From: Alistipes sp.
GTDB lineage: Bacteria; Bacteroidota; Bacteroidia; Bacteroidales; Rikenellaceae
Direction: 5' to 3'
NCBI GenBank assembly: GCA_020026435.1
Contig: JAHHQK010000003.1
Location: 1-64,000, forward strand
Length of the DNA stretch: 64,000 nt
Shown: positions 56,168-64,000 of the stretch, one piece after another
Layout: every line of letters begins with the position of its first letter
How positions within the stretch are numbered: position 1 is the first letter of the stretch
The notes under the pieces: generated by a model
The model's database searches: none
What the model was told of the DNA's origin: nothing
Seen by the model: only the letters and a program-made list of their open reading frames with translations
Made by a program: the position numbers and the translations under genes

Positions 56168-58504
56168 TTATTCGATGATGATTTCATCCACAAACAGGAA
56201 GGCCGGTTCTCCCGAGGCGATGTGCCACTTGGGCATCGAGTATTCGGGGCAGGCGATCACCTTGACATAGCGGGCCTCGACCTTGTCGAATGCGAAATGG
56301 TGGGTGATGATGCCGTTGGGCGAATCCTCCCCGCTTGCGGGATATTCCTCCCGGACGATGCGGCGGAAATGTTTTCCGTCGGAGGATACCTCCACGGTGA
56401 TCATGCGGGCATCGAATACCCAGCTGGCTTTCTCGACGCAGGTTGACAGATCGACGTTCGAAATCGTCTGCTCGCTCTCCAGGTCGATGACCGCTTCAAG
56501 GTCATTGCCGCGGAAGGCGATCCAGCGTCCCGTGCTGTAATTGGGTGTACCCGTAAGTCCGTCGACAAGGGTCTTTTCACCGTCGAAGAGGTAGCCTTTG
56601 TCGATGGGGTGGACCAGGCGGATGGGTTTCATCGTGGCTTTGTGGAATGTGACCTGCTCGGTGCTGACGGTATTCTTGCCCGAAGGACGTATGGCGCAGG
56701 CCTTCATCGTGGCGCTTTGTGTGATCTTCAGCGGGGCGGTGTAGCGGGGTGACGAGGTGGTGGGCTCGCTGCCGTCCAGGGTGTAGTGGATGGGGGCGTC
56801 ACCCATCGTGTGGAGCTTGATGATGACGGCCTTCTGCGTGGGGTCGGATTCCACACGGGTCTGTACCCCCAGGATGTGGCGGGCGTAGTTCATGCCGAGG
56901 CGGTCGTAACAGGCCAGCATGCGGGGCAGGCGTTGCTCGAAATCCTTGTAGTCCTTTTTCTCGGGGGCGCACCATTGCACCTCCGAGAGGGCATCCAGGC
57001 GCGGGAGAATCATATATTGCACGTGTTCAAACGTGGGGATGTATTCCGTCCAAAGGTTGGCCTGAGTGCCGAGGATGTGGCGGCGTTCTTCCTCACCCAG
57101 CTGTGCGGGTACAGGCTCGAAGCTGTAGACCCGTTCCACGGTCGAGAGTCCGCCGATGGCCAGGGGCTCATGCTCCTTGTCGGTACTCTGATAGTGGTCG
57201 AAGTAGAGGTGTGAGGTGGGGGTCATGATCACATCATGGAGCTGGCGGGCAGCCTCCACACCGCGATCCACGCCTCTCCAGGCCATCACCGTGGCATTGG
57301 GCGAAAGACCGCCTTCGAGGATCTCGTCCCAGCCGATGAGCCGGCGGCCGCGGGCATTGAGGAAGCGCTCCACCTCACAGGTGAAGTTGCTCTGGAGCCT
57401 CTCTTCGGCCGTGTGCTGACAGTCGGTCTTCAGCCCCAGCGAACGGATCTTGCCCTGACACTTGGGGCAGGTCTTCCAGTGCTTCTTGTCGCATTCGTCA
57501 CCGCCGATGTGGATATATTCCGAGGGGAAAAGCTCCACGACTTCCTCCAGGATGTTCTTGACGAATTCCAGCGTTTTGGGATTACCCACGCAGAGCACGT
57601 CGGCCGATACGCCCCATTGCTGGAATACCTCATAGGGACCGCCCGTGCAGCCCAGCTCGGGGAAGCAGGCCAGTGCGCTCTGCATGTGTCCCGGCATATC
57701 GATTTCGGGAATGACCGTGATGTGGCGTTGTGCGGCATAGTCCACCACCTCGCGGATCTGCTCCTGAGTGTAGAATCCTCCGTGGGGCTTGCCGTCGAAA
57801 CGGCCGCTGTTTTTGCCGATGACGGTCTGGTCGCGATGCGAGCCGATCTCGGTCAGACGGGGATAGTGCTTGATCTCGATGCGCCAGCCCTGGTCGTCGG
57901 TCAGATGCCAGTGGAAGCGGTTGAGATTGTGGAGGGCCATCAGGTCGATGAATTCCTTGACCTGGTCGACCGTGAAGAAATAGCGCGAGACGTCCAGCAT
58001 CATGCCGCGGTACGGGAAGCGGGGTTCGTCGGCGATCTTCACCCGGGGAAACAGGATCTCGGCCGCGGGATCCGCCGGCAGGGATTTGCGCAGGGTCTGG
58101 ATGCCGTAGAATACGCCCGATTCGTTCTTGCCGCTGATCTCGATGCCGCGGTCGTTGACCTCGATGGTGTAGGCTTCGGGATTCGAGGCCTTGAGTCCGA
58201 GTTTCAGCATGATGCAGTCTTCCGGGGTGTTGGCATCGTGGGCGACGGCCTCGATCGGAAGGGTCGAGCCGAGGGCTTCACTCAGGTACAGGGCTAAAAA
58301 TTCGGCATTTTCTCTCAGCGTAGGCTCTTCCTGCGAATAGCAGATTTTCACGCTTTCGCGGACAGTGAAGGGCGATCCGTCCTGCATCTGGATGGTGTGG
58401 GGCAGGGGAATGGTGCGGTAGTCGGCCGTCGGCCGGGGTGAACTGCAAGCTACGAGAGCCGTTATGCCCAGCAGGGTCATCGTGATTTGTAGATTTTTCC
58501 TCAT
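56168..58504 (-). CDS. GH20 beta-N-acetylhexosaminidase lipoprotein
   Basis: Removes terminal beta-GlcNAc or GalNAc from glycans. The 778-residue lipoprotein (lipobox LVAC, Cys20) has an N-terminal GH20b domain (about 30-145), then the catalytic barrel from YRGMMLDVSRYFF. HWHLTDDQGWRIEI and the catalytic pair in HIGGDECDKKHW near residue 333 define the family. YSFEPVP and ANLWTEYI complete the active site. A chitobiase-type C-terminal domain (TLDGSEPTTSSPRY) and an F5/8-type beta-sandwich (about 625-778) follow. Promoter at 58571-58541. Confidence 0.94.
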   Translation of the reverse strand: MRKNLQITMTLLGITALVACSSPRPTADYRTIPLPHTIQMQDGSPFTVRESVKICYSQEEPTLRENAEFLALYLSEALGSTLPIEAVAHDANTPEDCIMLKLGLKASNPEAYTIEVNDRGIEISGKNESGVFYGIQTLRKSLPADPAAEILFPRVKIADEPRFPYRGMMLDVSRYFFTVDQVKEFIDLMALHNLNRFHWHLTDDQGWRIEIKHYPRLTEIGSHRDQTVIGKNSGRFDGKPHGGFYTQEQIREVVDYAAQRHITVIPEIDMPGHMQSALACFPELGCTGGPYEVFQQWGVSADVLCVGNPKTLEFVKNILEEVVELFPSEYIHIGGDECDKKHWKTCPKCQGKIRSLGLKTDCQHTAEERLQSNFTCEVERFLNARGRRLIGWDEILEGGLSPNATVMAWRGVDRGVEAARQLHDVIMTPTSHLYFDHYQSTDKEHEPLAIGGLSTVERVYSFEPVPAQLGEEERRHILGTQANLWTEYIPTFEHVQYMILPRLDALSEVQWCAPEKKDYKDFEQRLPRMLACYDRLGMNYARHILGVQTRVESDPTQKAVIIKLHTMGDAPIHYTLDGSEPTTSSPRYTAPLKITQSATMKACAIRPSGKNTVSTEQVTFHKATMKPIRLVHPIDKGYLFDGEKTLVDGLTGTPNYSTGRWIAFRGNDLEAVIDLESEQTISNVDLSTCVEKASWVFDARMITVEVSSDGKHFRRIVREEYPASGEDSPNGIITHHFAFDKVEARYVKVIACPEYSMPKWHIASGEPAFLFVDEIIIE

Positions 58505-58540
58505 TGTCGGGGATGTTTAGGTTATGTTTTGAATTTCCTA

Positions 58541-58571
58541 CAAATTTAGGGCTTTCCCCTCGTAAATCCAA
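58541..58571 (-). promoter_or_regulatory. GH20 promoter
   Basis: Minus strand TTG (58571-58569), 20 bases, TAAATTTG (58548-58541), about 37 bases before the ATG. The 416-base spacer to the DUF4434 gene has no other gene; it also carries the divergent TATCTTTG box at 58811-58818. Confidence 0.7.
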
Positions 58572-58920
58572 GCGCGGAACGGGGAAAACTGCTCTCGGAG
58601 TGGAATTCGTGTGGAGAAATGGGCCTTCGCAGCGGGATGAAGGCAGTGCGGAAGGAGGGTGATGGGGGCTGTTGAAAAAAAACAAGGGCGTGCAGGATAT
58701 GATGGTTAAAAATATGCGTTACATGGTAAAACTTCATAAGATTATTGGTGAAAGTTTGTGCTTTGTGAAATTTATTTTAAATAGTTCTTCGTTTTTCGGC
58801 CGATAAGATGTATCTTTGTTTCCGATAGGGCTTCGGGAGGGGTGCTGCCCCTCTGTTCGTTTGACCTGCGGGTCACGGAATGCCCCGATGACTGCAAAAC
58901 CTAAAATAAAAATAAACCTT

Positions 58921-59988
58921 ATGGAAAAGAACAACCGTCGTGAATCTCTCAAACAAATGGATGAGGCATTGACCATCCCTTCGGAACAGGCCCTGTGTGG
59001 GGGTGATGATACTTCTCTTGCGGGGTCGTCCCGATTGATTGTCCCCAAGAACAACGGACTCAGGATCACGGGTACGTTTCTCGATGAAATATCGCACGAC
59101 ATTCCCCATCAGAACTGGGGCGAGCAGGAGTGGGACCGGGATTTCCGCTACATGAAACACATCGGTATCGACACGGTGATCATGATCCGTTCGGGCTATC
59201 GCAAGTTCATCACCTATCCCTCGAAATACCTGCTGTCGAAGGGGTGCTATATGCCCTCGGTGGATCTGGTGGATATGTTTCTGCGTCTGGCCGAGAAGTT
59301 CGGCATGAAATTCTACTTCGGACTCTATGACACGGGTCACTATTGGGATACGCACGATATGTCGTGGGAGGTGGAATATAATAAATATGTGATCGAGGAG
59401 GTGTGGAACAACTACGGCGCGAAGTACAAGAGCTTCGGCGGATGGTACATCTCGACGGAGATCAGCCGCAGCACGAAGGGGGCGATCGACGCCTTCCACA
59501 CGATGGGTCAGCAGTGCAAGGATTTCTCGAACGGCTTGCCGACCTTCATCTCTCCGTGGATCGACGGCAAAAAGGCCGTGATGGGGACCTCGAAACTCTC
59601 GCGTGAGGATGCCGTGTCGGTCGAGGAGCACGAACGCGAATGGAACGAGATCTTCGACGGTATTCACGACGTGGTGGATGCCTGTGCTTTCCAGGACGGA
59701 CATATCGACTACAACGAGCTGGATGCTTTCTTCACGGTCAACAAGAAACTGGCCGACAAATACGGCATGGAGTGTTGGACCAATGCCGAGTCGTTCGACC
59801 GCGATATGCCGATCCGCTTTCTTCCGATCAAATTCGACAAACTGCGCATGAAACTTGAGGCCGCCAAGCGCGCAGGTTACGATAAGGCCATCACCTTCGA
59901 GTTTTCGCACTTCATGAGTCCCCAGTCGGCCTATCTGCAGGCCGGGCATCTCTATGATCGTTACTGCGAGTATTTCGATATCGAATAG
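58921..59988 (+). CDS. DUF4434-like TIM-barrel protein
   Basis: A 355-residue protein without a visible signal peptide. After a 40-residue lead, the sequence GLRITGTFLDEISHDIPHQNWG starts a glycosidase-like barrel of the DUF4434 type: HIGIDTVIMIRSGYRKF, KFGMKFYFGLYDTGHYW, SFGGWYISTEISR and ISPWIDGKKAVMGT. DUF4434 proteins are predicted glycoside hydrolases with no fixed substrate. The start at 58921 follows an A-rich stretch; an upstream ATG at 58888 is possible. A TATCTTTG box lies at 58811-58818 with a TTCG at the -33 position. Likely cytoplasmic, unlike the neighbouring lipoproteins. Confidence 0.72.
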   Translation: MEKNNRRESLKQMDEALTIPSEQALCGGDDTSLAGSSRLIVPKNNGLRITGTFLDEISHDIPHQNWGEQEWDRDFRYMKHIGIDTVIMIRSGYRKFITYPSKYLLSKGCYMPSVDLVDMFLRLAEKFGMKFYFGLYDTGHYWDTHDMSWEVEYNKYVIEEVWNNYGAKYKSFGGWYISTEISRSTKGAIDAFHTMGQQCKDFSNGLPTFISPWIDGKKAVMGTSKLSREDAVSVEEHEREWNEIFDGIHDVVDACAFQDGHIDYNELDAFFTVNKKLADKYGMECWTNAESFDRDMPIRFLPIKFDKLRMKLEAAKRAGYDKAITFEFSHFMSPQSAYLQAGHLYDRYCEYFDIE

Positions 59989-60364
59989 GGTGGATGCCTT
60001 ATGAAAAGTTCGGCCAATTTTGGTTGTTTGGTGTTTCTGTCCGTTGTCGCAGCCGAAGGGGAATTCCCCTTCGGCTGCGACGCGGCAGTGATTCCGAGTA
60101 CTACGTCCGGAAGGCCCGGCAGTTCGGGTTGAGTGCCCTCCGGCAAGGGGGGATGAGCCAATGCCGCAGACGGGGCATTTTCTTCGTTCCTTCCTTCTTC
60201 CGGGGCCTTTGGGGTTTGGAAAACCTCAATAAAAGAGGGAAAAGTATTGGTGAGACCTGTGTGAGTATAAGAAAAGCGGTGTCTGATTTTTACATCAGAC
60301 ACCGCTTTTCTTATCGGATCGGGTCCTTGTTTTCCCCGCAGGGTTGAAGGACCGCAAAAGGTTG
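59989..60364. other. Spacer with a 36-bp perfect palindrome and a bidirectional terminator
   Basis: 60046-60081 is a gap-free 36-base palindrome centred on GAATTC; no T-run follows. 60268-60315 is a 21-bp inverted repeat with a 6-base loop and A/T runs on both sides, able to stop both the DUF4434 gene and the convergent lipoprotein gene. No gene is evident. Confidence 0.7.
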
Positions 60365-61828
60365 CTACTTCTCTCTGACGCAGCGGACCGACATACCGTT
60401 TGCACGGCCGTAAGCCACCCCGTTGCGGATTCCGCCTGTGACGGCCTTCTTCTCAAACCAGAATTCAAAGGCCGACGAACGACGCTCGGCAAGAGCATCT
60501 GCCGTCCAGTAAAGACCCATCCACGGCTGAGCCTCCTCGGCAATGTTGGCGCGGGTGGGGGGCAGGGGATTGTAGATGTTCTGGATCTTGCCCGTGAGGT
60601 AGACACGGCGACCGGCTCCCATATAGAGCGATGTCGTGGTGCCGTCGCTCAGATCCCATCCGTAGTTGTCGCTGTCCTCGATGGTCGGGGTGGAGGCGAT
60701 CTTCAGGTTCTCGAAAGCAGCCGTGGGGGCAACCATCCAACCTGCGGGGCAGGGGTCGTTGACGCTCTTTCGGTCGGCCGACCAGGCGGTGTTGTCCTCG
60801 GTCCACATCCAATCCTGCTCCTTGATCTTGTCGGTGATGATGTAGTCGAGGGGATGGCGCATGGCGTACTCAGCCGTACCCGTATCCTCCTTCGAGGTGA
60901 TCATGCGGATGTAGATGCGGTTGTTTTCCTCGGTGTACATCGGAGCGATGGTATAGAGGCTGTTCTTGTAGGTCGACAGGCCTACGAAGGGGTCCTTGCG
61001 GCCCCACTGGTAGAACATACCCATCGAGGCATGCTGCTTCTCGGGCGTGGATTTGTCGCTGGCCAAAGCACCCAGGTTGCGGTTCATCACCTCGTAACCG
61101 TTGGTGTAGTGCAGCGTGTTGGCCTCGGGATCCTCGGCCGTCGACCAGATGTGCCAGCTCCATACGATTTCGTTATTCTCGTCATAGGCGGCGATCACGG
61201 CATTGCCTTCCTTGAGGATCGGCTCCTCCTTGTCGGGGAGCATGCCCGAGAGGAACGACACCTTCTGATCCTCCATCGTGACGTAGCGCACCATCGTCGA
61301 GGTGGTCTGCCACAGTACTTTCACACGCTTGGCCTGGATCGGCGTTCCGTCGCCCTTGGCCAGTGCAAACGTGTAGTTCACATTGGGTTTGGTGACGATG
61401 TAGCTGTTGGCCGGTTCGCGGCTCAGATCCTCGTGGCGGATCAGTCCCACGAAGAGATTCGCGGACTTGACAGTTCCGGCATAGGACGTACCCGTGAGTA
61501 CGATCGTTCCAGCCTGGTCGATCTTTTCGGGCTCCTTGTCGCCCTCCTCGGCCAAAGGTTTGGCTCCTTGGGGTACGGTGATCTTGAGGGTTTGGGTGGC
61601 CTCGTCGATCGTGACATCCTTCCAACCCTGTGGTTTGCTCGATATGTATAAACCGTTGATTCCTCGGGCCGTAAATCCCACCGTGGTGCTTTCGCTCGGT
61701 GTGTTGAAGTAGTAGGCCGGCTGATCTATGGCCAATACACTGGTGTCCACGTCGTCATCATCGCCGCAGCCGACGAAGATCGTGGCGGCAATGGCCAGAA
61801 AGGAAACCAATTTCGTGAATCTTTTCAT
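60365..61828 (-). CDS. FISUMP-domain-like surface lipoprotein
   Basis: A 487-residue lipoprotein (lipobox FVGC, Cys21, then GDDDD). The N-terminal third is beta-rich with Ig-like character. From about residue 230 a FISUMP/fimbrillin-associated type domain follows: WSWHIWST, EVMNRNLGAL, FYQWGRKDPF, NDPCPAGWMV and the terminal NGMSVRCVRE. Such domains occur in surface or fimbrial proteins of Bacteroidetes; no enzyme activity is known. Start 61828 chosen over 61837. It has its own promoter and no operon partners. Confidence 0.78.
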   Translation of the reverse strand: MKRFTKLVSFLAIAATIFVGCGDDDDVDTSVLAIDQPAYYFNTPSESTTVGFTARGINGLYISSKPQGWKDVTIDEATQTLKITVPQGAKPLAEEGDKEPEKIDQAGTIVLTGTSYAGTVKSANLFVGLIRHEDLSREPANSYIVTKPNVNYTFALAKGDGTPIQAKRVKVLWQTTSTMVRYVTMEDQKVSFLSGMLPDKEEPILKEGNAVIAAYDENNEIVWSWHIWSTAEDPEANTLHYTNGYEVMNRNLGALASDKSTPEKQHASMGMFYQWGRKDPFVGLSTYKNSLYTIAPMYTEENNRIYIRMITSKEDTGTAEYAMRHPLDYIITDKIKEQDWMWTEDNTAWSADRKSVNDPCPAGWMVAPTAAFENLKIASTPTIEDSDNYGWDLSDGTTTSLYMGAGRRVYLTGKIQNIYNPLPPTRANIAEEAQPWMGLYWTADALAERRSSAFEFWFEKKAVTGGIRNGVAYGRANGMSVRCVREK

Positions 61829-61869
61829 ATTATTCATATTTACCTAAATATCGGGTGATAAAATCTTTG

Positions 61870-61900
61870 CAAAGATACCAAAAAAGCCGGAGAAATCCAA
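61870..61900 (-). promoter_or_regulatory. Promoter of the FISUMP-like gene
   Basis: Minus strand TTG (61900-61898), 20 bases, TATCTTTG (61877-61870). The -7 box lies within the palindrome ATCTTTGCAAAGAT. Confidence 0.72.
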
Positions 61901-61998
61901 TGCCGGAGCTTCCAAATATTTCCTCTGCCGGGGATTTTTCCCACCCATGAACAACGAGGAACCACTCTCCGATAGTATGTCGTGGCGAAGAATTACCC

Positions 61999-62036
61999 AA
62001 AAAAAGCATCGGGTGAATTGCTTCGCCCGATGCTTT
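61999..62036 (-). terminator. floA operon terminator
   Basis: AAAGCATCGGG (62003-62013) pairs with CCCGATGCTTT (62026-62036); on the minus strand a run of T follows. Confidence 0.85.
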
Positions 62037-62084
62037 GTACCGAAAGGAGAGTGTCCTTCAAGTCGGTAGGGGGGATGCCTCCCT

Positions 62085-63047
62085 TTATTTTTTCTCCGGT
62101 TTGGCGATCGTCTCGCGCATCGACGTATCGGCCATGATGTTCTTCATCTTGTAGTAGTCCATCACACCCAGATTGCCGTTGCGGAATGCCTCGGCCATAG
62201 CCAGCGGCACTTCGGCCTCGGCCAGGATCACTTTGGCGCGGGCATCCTGAGCCTTGGCCTTGTTCTCCTGTTCGAGGGCCACGGCCATGGCACGACGCTC
62301 CTCGGCCTTGGCCTGGGCGATGTTCTTGTCGGCCTGGGCCTGATCCATCTGCAACTGGGCACCGATGTTCTTGCCCACGTCGATGTCGGCAATGTCGATC
62401 GAGAGGATCTCGAAGGCCGTACCTGCATCCAGCCCCTTCTCCAGCACCACGCGCGAGATCGAGTCGGGGTTTTCGAGGACGATCTTGTGGGAGTCGGCCG
62501 AACCGATCGACGAGACGATACCCTCGCCCACACGGGCCAGCACGGTCTCCTCACCGGCACCACCGACCAGCTGTTTGATGTTGGCGCGGACCGTCACACG
62601 GGCCTTGGCGATAAGCTGGATACCGTCCTTGGCAACGGCGGCCACGGGAGGGGTGTTGATCACCTTGGGGTTCACCGACATCTGCACGGCCTCGAACACG
62701 TCACGGCCGGCTAGGTCGATGGCTGTGGCCATACGGAAGTCGAGCATGATGCCTGCCTTCTGGGCTGACACCAGGGCGTGAACCACATTAGTGACGTTAC
62801 CTCCGGCCAGGTAGTGGGCCTCGAGTTCGTTGGGATTGAGTTGCAGACCGGCCTTGGTGCTTTCGATCATCGAGGAGACGATGGTCGAAGGCGGAACCTT
62901 GCGCCAGCGCATCAGAATGAGTTGCAGAAGGCTGATTTTGACACCCGAGACGAGTGCCGAGAACCACATTCCCACGGGAATGAAGTAGAAGACAAGCCAG
63001 ATGGCGATGAGGCCTACGGCAAAAGTGATTGCGATTTGAAATTCCAT
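62085..63047 (-). CDS. floA: Flotillin-like protein FloA
   Basis: A 320-residue membrane-microdomain scaffold protein of the UPF0365/FloA family. One N-terminal hairpin-like membrane region (residues about 4-45) is followed by the SPFH-like domain. Family blocks are [36 protein letters not shown] and [16 protein letters not shown]. An Ala/Glu/Lys-rich coiled coil (about 235-285) precedes [17 protein letters not shown]. It is encoded directly behind an nfeD gene, the usual pairing. Confidence 0.94.
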   Translation of the reverse strand: MEFQIAITFAVGLIAIWLVFYFIPVGMWFSALVSGVKISLLQLILMRWRKVPPSTIVSSMIESTKAGLQLNPNELEAHYLAGGNVTNVVHALVSAQKAGIMLDFRMATAIDLAGRDVFEAVQMSVNPKVINTPPVAAVAKDGIQLIAKARVTVRANIKQLVGGAGEETVLARVGEGIVSSIGSADSHKIVLENPDSISRVVLEKGLDAGTAFEILSIDIADIDVGKNIGAQLQMDQAQADKNIAQAKAEERRAMAVALEQENKAKAQDARAKVILAEAEVPLAMAEAFRNGNLGVMDYYKMKNIMADTSMRETIAKPEKK

Positions 63048-63062
63048 AGGATTATAGAAGTT

Positions 63063-63530
63063 TTATTGTTTTTGGACAGGTTTTACGATGACGCTCATGT
63101 TCTCGAACCCTACGATCTCGACCTGTTCCTGGGGGTCGATGTAGGTGGAGGCCGATTTGGCCTCGTAGAGCCGGCCCTCGATCTCGATCTTGCCCATCGG
63201 GGCCAGGCGCGAGAGGGTCGTGGCGATCTGTCCCTTGTGCAGTTGGGTCTGCGGGGCATCGGCCTGGGCCTCTTCGAGTTTCTGTTTGAGCGAGAAGCGT
63301 TGCCAGGTCCTGCTGCGCAGGGAGAGGATCAGACTGATGGAGGCAATCAGCAGGATGACCACCAGGGTCAGTACCGCGGCCCAGAATCCGTGGTCGCGGT
63401 AGGCGATGTAGATGGCACTTCCGTAGCAGACCATCGCCAGCAGTCCCCCGATCGAGACTCCCGGCAGTAACAGTACTTCGACCACCATGAAAAGCAGTCC
63501 GAAGAGGATGAGAATGGCTATATAGAGCAT
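63063..63530 (-). CDS. NfeD-like membrane protein
   Basis: A 155-residue partner of FloA. Two or three membrane segments fill residues 2-70 (LYIAILILFGLLFMVVEVLL, AAVLTLVVILLIASISLIL). A C-terminal OB-fold domain (about 100-150) has RLAPMGKIEIEGRLYEAKS and EQVEIVGFENMSVIVKP, the NfeD pattern. The short form lacks the N-terminal protease domain. floA begins 15 bases after its stop, so the two are co-transcribed and probably work together in membrane organisation. Confidence 0.9.
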   Translation of the reverse strand: MLYIAILILFGLLFMVVEVLLLPGVSIGGLLAMVCYGSAIYIAYRDHGFWAAVLTLVVILLIASISLILSLRSRTWQRFSLKQKLEEAQADAPQTQLHKGQIATTLSRLAPMGKIEIEGRLYEAKSASTYIDPQEQVEIVGFENMSVIVKPVQKQ

Positions 63531-63571
63531 GATTCTGAAATTTTAAAAATTCCCGCTTTAAAGATAATCAT

Positions 63572-64000
63572 TTATTCCGGTTTCGATGCAAATTCCGTGA
63601 CTTTTATTTTCAGTTCGGGTTCCGCCGCCGTGATGGCTTCGGCCAGCCGTTCGGCTATGGCGCGGTCGTCGAACAGGCCGATGATGAAGATCTCGTGGCC
63701 TACGCGCGAGAGTTCGCGGCCCTCGCCCGTGGAGGCGATCACTTCTTTGACGGCGGGCGACAGATCCTCCGTGGAGGTGATCTCGATGCGGTAGGATACC
63801 TGCATCAGATCGGGCTCGCGCGTGAGGTTATGGGCCACGCTGTCGGTCCACATCACGATCTCGGGGCGCATGAATCCGCGGGCTTTCAGTTTCTTCTGTG
63901 CGGCCTCGGCCTCGTCCTTGGTGGCGAAGCCTCCGGCGTAGTAGCACCATTTGCCGCGCTCGTCGATCTGGTAGCAGAGCGGCGACGTCCCGCGGAAGAG
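63572..64000 (-). CDS. SPOR-like domain protein, N-terminus outside window
   Basis: The minus-strand frame stays open to the right edge, so the protein is longer than the 142 codons seen. The visible part contains a repeat-like unit, GKWCYYAGGFATKDEAEAAQ followed by KKLKARGF. A second unit reads HEIFIIGLFDDRAIAERLAE, ending AEPELKIKVTEF. This aromatic, GxFxxxxxA pattern is that of SPOR domains, which bind stripped peptidoglycan at division sites. An ATG at 63871 lies inside the first unit and is not the true start. Assignment rests on the pattern only. Confidence 0.65.
   Translation of the reverse strand, partial: LFRGTSPLCYQIDERGKWCYYAGGFATKDEAEAAQKKLKARGFMRPEIVMWTDSVAHNLTREPDLMQVSYRIEITSTEDLSPAVKEVIASTGEGRELSRVGHEIFIIGLFDDRAIAERLAEAITAAEPELKIKVTEFASKPE

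Overview
The window is a chromosomal segment of a Bacteroidales bacterium. Three signs support this: repeated promoters of the form TTG/TTTG-N19-20-TAnnTTTG, a SusC/SusD outer-membrane uptake system with many lipoproteins whose lipobox Cys is followed by acidic residues, and a tmRNA whose tag reads GNNSYALAA. The moderately GC-rich coding DNA with AT-rich spacers, and the overall gene mix, fit Alistipes or another Rikenellaceae, but that assignment is inference. No phage, transposase, integrase or CRISPR array is visible.

From 1 to about 35 kb the content is mostly housekeeping. It starts with a partial tRNA-Asp, an rsmD operon and a RecD-like helicase overlapping a uracil-DNA glycosylase-family gene. 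These are followed by mutS, lrgAB, a frameshifted double-retropepsin gene, udk, gyrB, ftsE, the tmRNA gene, a Ser-type sulfatase with tRNA-Pro, and a galM-galK-macrodomain operon. Further on are an EndoG-like nuclease, a TRIC-like membrane protein, an NPP phosphodiesterase, dinB, msrA, rpe, an ABC-F protein with rlmB, a YgjP-like metalloprotein, a GNAT with a ROK regulator, and fabD. At 33.6-35.1 kb a cobalamin riboswitch precedes a DUF5074 (BtuG-like) surface lipoprotein with no btuB beside it.

From 35.3 to 51.2 kb one minus-strand run of ten tightly spaced genes forms a polysaccharide utilization locus. In transcription order it encodes a phosphodiester glycosidase (NAGPA/DUF2233), a GHL10-like glycosidase, SusC, SusD, a DUF5018 lipoprotein, a second GHL10-like glycosidase, a DUF5009/NagX-type membrane protein, an N-acylglucosamine 2-epimerase, a calcineurin-like phosphoesterase and a CE2-like SGNH esterase. 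A 23-bp perfect hairpin closes it. A second DUF5018 lipoprotein with DUF4988 and BACON-like regions is divergently transcribed across an AT-rich spacer that contains a 15-bp palindrome. A second ROK regulator, a GH20 hexosaminidase, a DUF4434 protein and a FISUMP-like lipoprotein follow.

Taken together, 35-62 kb looks like a GlcNAc-centred glycan system with an unusual phosphate theme: a glycosidase for sugar-1-phosphodiesters, a phosphoesterase, an esterase, a GlcNAc/ManNAc epimerase and a NagX-like protein, with two ROK (NagC/Mlc-type) regulators. The predicted target is a phosphate-bearing GlcNAc glycan or peptidoglycan-like strand. That substrate is inference.

The window ends with floA and an nfeD partner, and a SPOR-like gene that runs off the right edge.
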